Part shown: positions 4,876 to 5,373 of the stretch, one piece after another | Layout of the letters: every line of letters starts with the position of its first letter | Numbering within the stretch: position 1 is the stretch's first letter | DNA from: an uncultured Oscillospiraceae bacterium | GTDB taxonomy: Bacteria; Bacillota; Clostridia; Oscillospirales; Ruminococcaceae | Direction: 5' to 3' | NCBI GenBank assembly: GCA_950097605.1 | Contig: CATNEU010000123.1 | Coordinates: 1-5,373 of the forward strand | Length of the DNA stretch: 5,373 nucleotides | The notes under the pieces: model-generated | What the model was told of the DNA's origin: nothing | Databases searched by the model: none | Seen by the model: only the letters and a program-made list of their open reading frames with translations | Position numbers and translations under genes: made by a program

Positions 4876-4908
4876 AGGTTTTAAAACCTACGGCGCTTTT
4901 TTGTTTTT
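4869..4908 (+). terminator. Intrinsic terminator (attenuator) in the asnA leader
   Basis: GCGCTGTAGG (4869-4878) pairs with CCTACGGCGC (4887-4896) in 10 bp including one T-G wobble; the loop is TTTTAAAA. A T-rich tract follows: six T, one G, five T (4897-4908). It lies 13-50 nt after the predicted start and 52 nt before asnA, so asnA expression needs readthrough. It is mutually exclusive with the hairpin at 4860-4875. Confidence 0.9.
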
Positions 4909-4912
4909 GCAG

Positions 4913-4929
4913 GGCTGCGGACCGCAGCC
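4913..4929 (+). repeat. Short hairpin between attenuator and asnA
   Basis: GGCTGCG-GAC-CGCAGCC gives seven pairs with a three-base loop, after the terminator T-tract and 15 nt before the ribosome binding site. No T-tract follows. It may protect the readthrough mRNA or affect initiation; function unknown. Confidence 0.45.
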
Positions 4930-4944
4930 AAACGTTGCATGCGT

Positions 4945-4951
4945 GAAAGGA
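4945..4951 (+). promoter_or_regulatory. Ribosome binding site of asnA
   Basis: GAAAGGA lies 9 nt upstream of ATG 4961. An ATG at 4953 reads into a stop after three codons, so 4961 is the start. Confidence 0.85.
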
Positions 4952-4960
4952 AATGATGGT

Positions 4961-5373
4961 ATGAGTAGCACGATTATCCCCAAAGGGTACCGCTCCATGC
5001 TGAGCCTGTATGAGACCCAGATGGCAATTGAAACGATCAAAAAGGCCTTTGCGGAAAACCTCTGCCGCGCGCTGGATTTGAAGCGGGTGTCCGCGCCGCT
5101 GTTCGTGGAGGCGGGCTCGGGCGTCAACGATGATTTAAACGGCGTGGAAAGGCCTGTGAGCTTTGACGTCATGGAGACCGGCGCCGAGGCGCAAGTGGTG
5201 CATTCCCTCGCAAAGTGGAAGCGCATGGCGCTGTATCAGTACGGATTTGAAGCGGGCAAAGGCCTGTATACCGATATGAACGCCATCCGGCGGGACGAGG
5301 AAATGGACAATCTGCATTCGGTTTACGTCGACCAATGGGACTGGGAGAAGATCATCACGCCGGAAGAGCGCAG
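4961..5373 (+). CDS. asnA: Aspartate-ammonia ligase (asparagine synthetase A), C-terminus cut
   Basis: AsnA makes asparagine from aspartate, free ammonium and ATP (giving AMP and PPi) in the cytoplasm, with a fold related to class II aminoacyl-tRNA synthetases. 137 codons are visible of a protein of about 330-340 residues. Diagnostic matches to the family are APLFVEAGSGVNDDLNGVERPV (residues 45-66), VVHSLAKWKR (79-88), GKGLYTDMNAIRRDEE (99-114) and LHSVYVDQWDWEK (118-130), which closely follow E. coli AsnA. The reading frame is open to the window edge. It diverges from purA and is controlled by a strong promoter followed at once by an attenuator whose antiterminator hairpin resembles that of purA, so the two are probably co-regulated by nitrogen status (inference). 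No T-box, common for asparagine genes in Firmicutes, is present. Confidence 0.97.
   Translation, partial: MSSTIIPKGYRSMLSLYETQMAIETIKKAFAENLCRALDLKRVSAPLFVEAGSGVNDDLNGVERPVSFDVMETGAEAQVVHSLAKWKRMALYQYGFEAGKGLYTDMNAIRRDEEMDNLHSVYVDQWDWEKIITPEER

Noticed and set aside
4850..4960. T-box riboswitch for asparagine upstream of asnA
   Set aside because: The leader before the terminator is only about 13 nt from the predicted start and no T-box sequence or specifier stem is present.

Overview
The window reads as chromosomal DNA from a GC-rich member of the Clostridia (Firmicutes), probably the Oscillospiraceae/Ruminococcaceae side. This is inferred from the clostridial forms of PurA and GlnA, the glnA plus ANTAR-regulator pairing, strong AGGAG-type ribosome binding sites and near-consensus housekeeping promoters. 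No mobile element, phage gene, CRISPR array, rRNA or tRNA was seen.

Layout: four genes lie on the minus strand in the order purA (4205-2934), glnA (2786-1467), an ANTAR-domain regulator (1421-852) and dapF (739 to the left edge, C-terminus missing). Gaps of 147, 45 and 112 bp contain no convincing intrinsic terminator on the minus strand, so one long purA-glnA-ANTAR-dapF transcript is plausible. A 755-bp region (4206-4960) separates purA from the divergent plus-strand gene asnA (start 4961, C-terminus off the right edge). All five products fit nitrogen and aspartate metabolism: GlnA and AsnA fix ammonium, PurA and AsnA consume aspartate, and DapF works in the aspartate-derived lysine/peptidoglycan branch.

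The most interesting part is the divergent control region. purA and asnA each have a TTGACA-17 bp-TATACT promoter. Almost at the predicted transcription start of each lies a small hairpin with a 5-bp stem and the same six-base loop AAAGGC, giving an identical CAAAGGCG octamer on different stem sequences. The 3' half of each hairpin is also the 5' arm of a strong intrinsic terminator, so hairpin and terminator exclude one another. Loops with A at position 1 and G at position 4 are the hallmark of RNA targets of ANTAR antiterminators, and an ANTAR gene sits three genes downstream. The simplest reading is a self-controlling nitrogen regulon in which the ANTAR protein lets RNA polymerase read through into purA-glnA-ANTAR(-dapF) and into asnA. 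Each leader appears to carry only one hexaloop hairpin, whereas the described ANTAR target has two in tandem.

Beyond the terminator, the purA leader is long (about 270 nt) and can form a 13-bp stem that buries a GGAG next to the purA start, with a competing 10-bp pairing that would free it. All RNA structures were found by eye; no folding or homology search was run.
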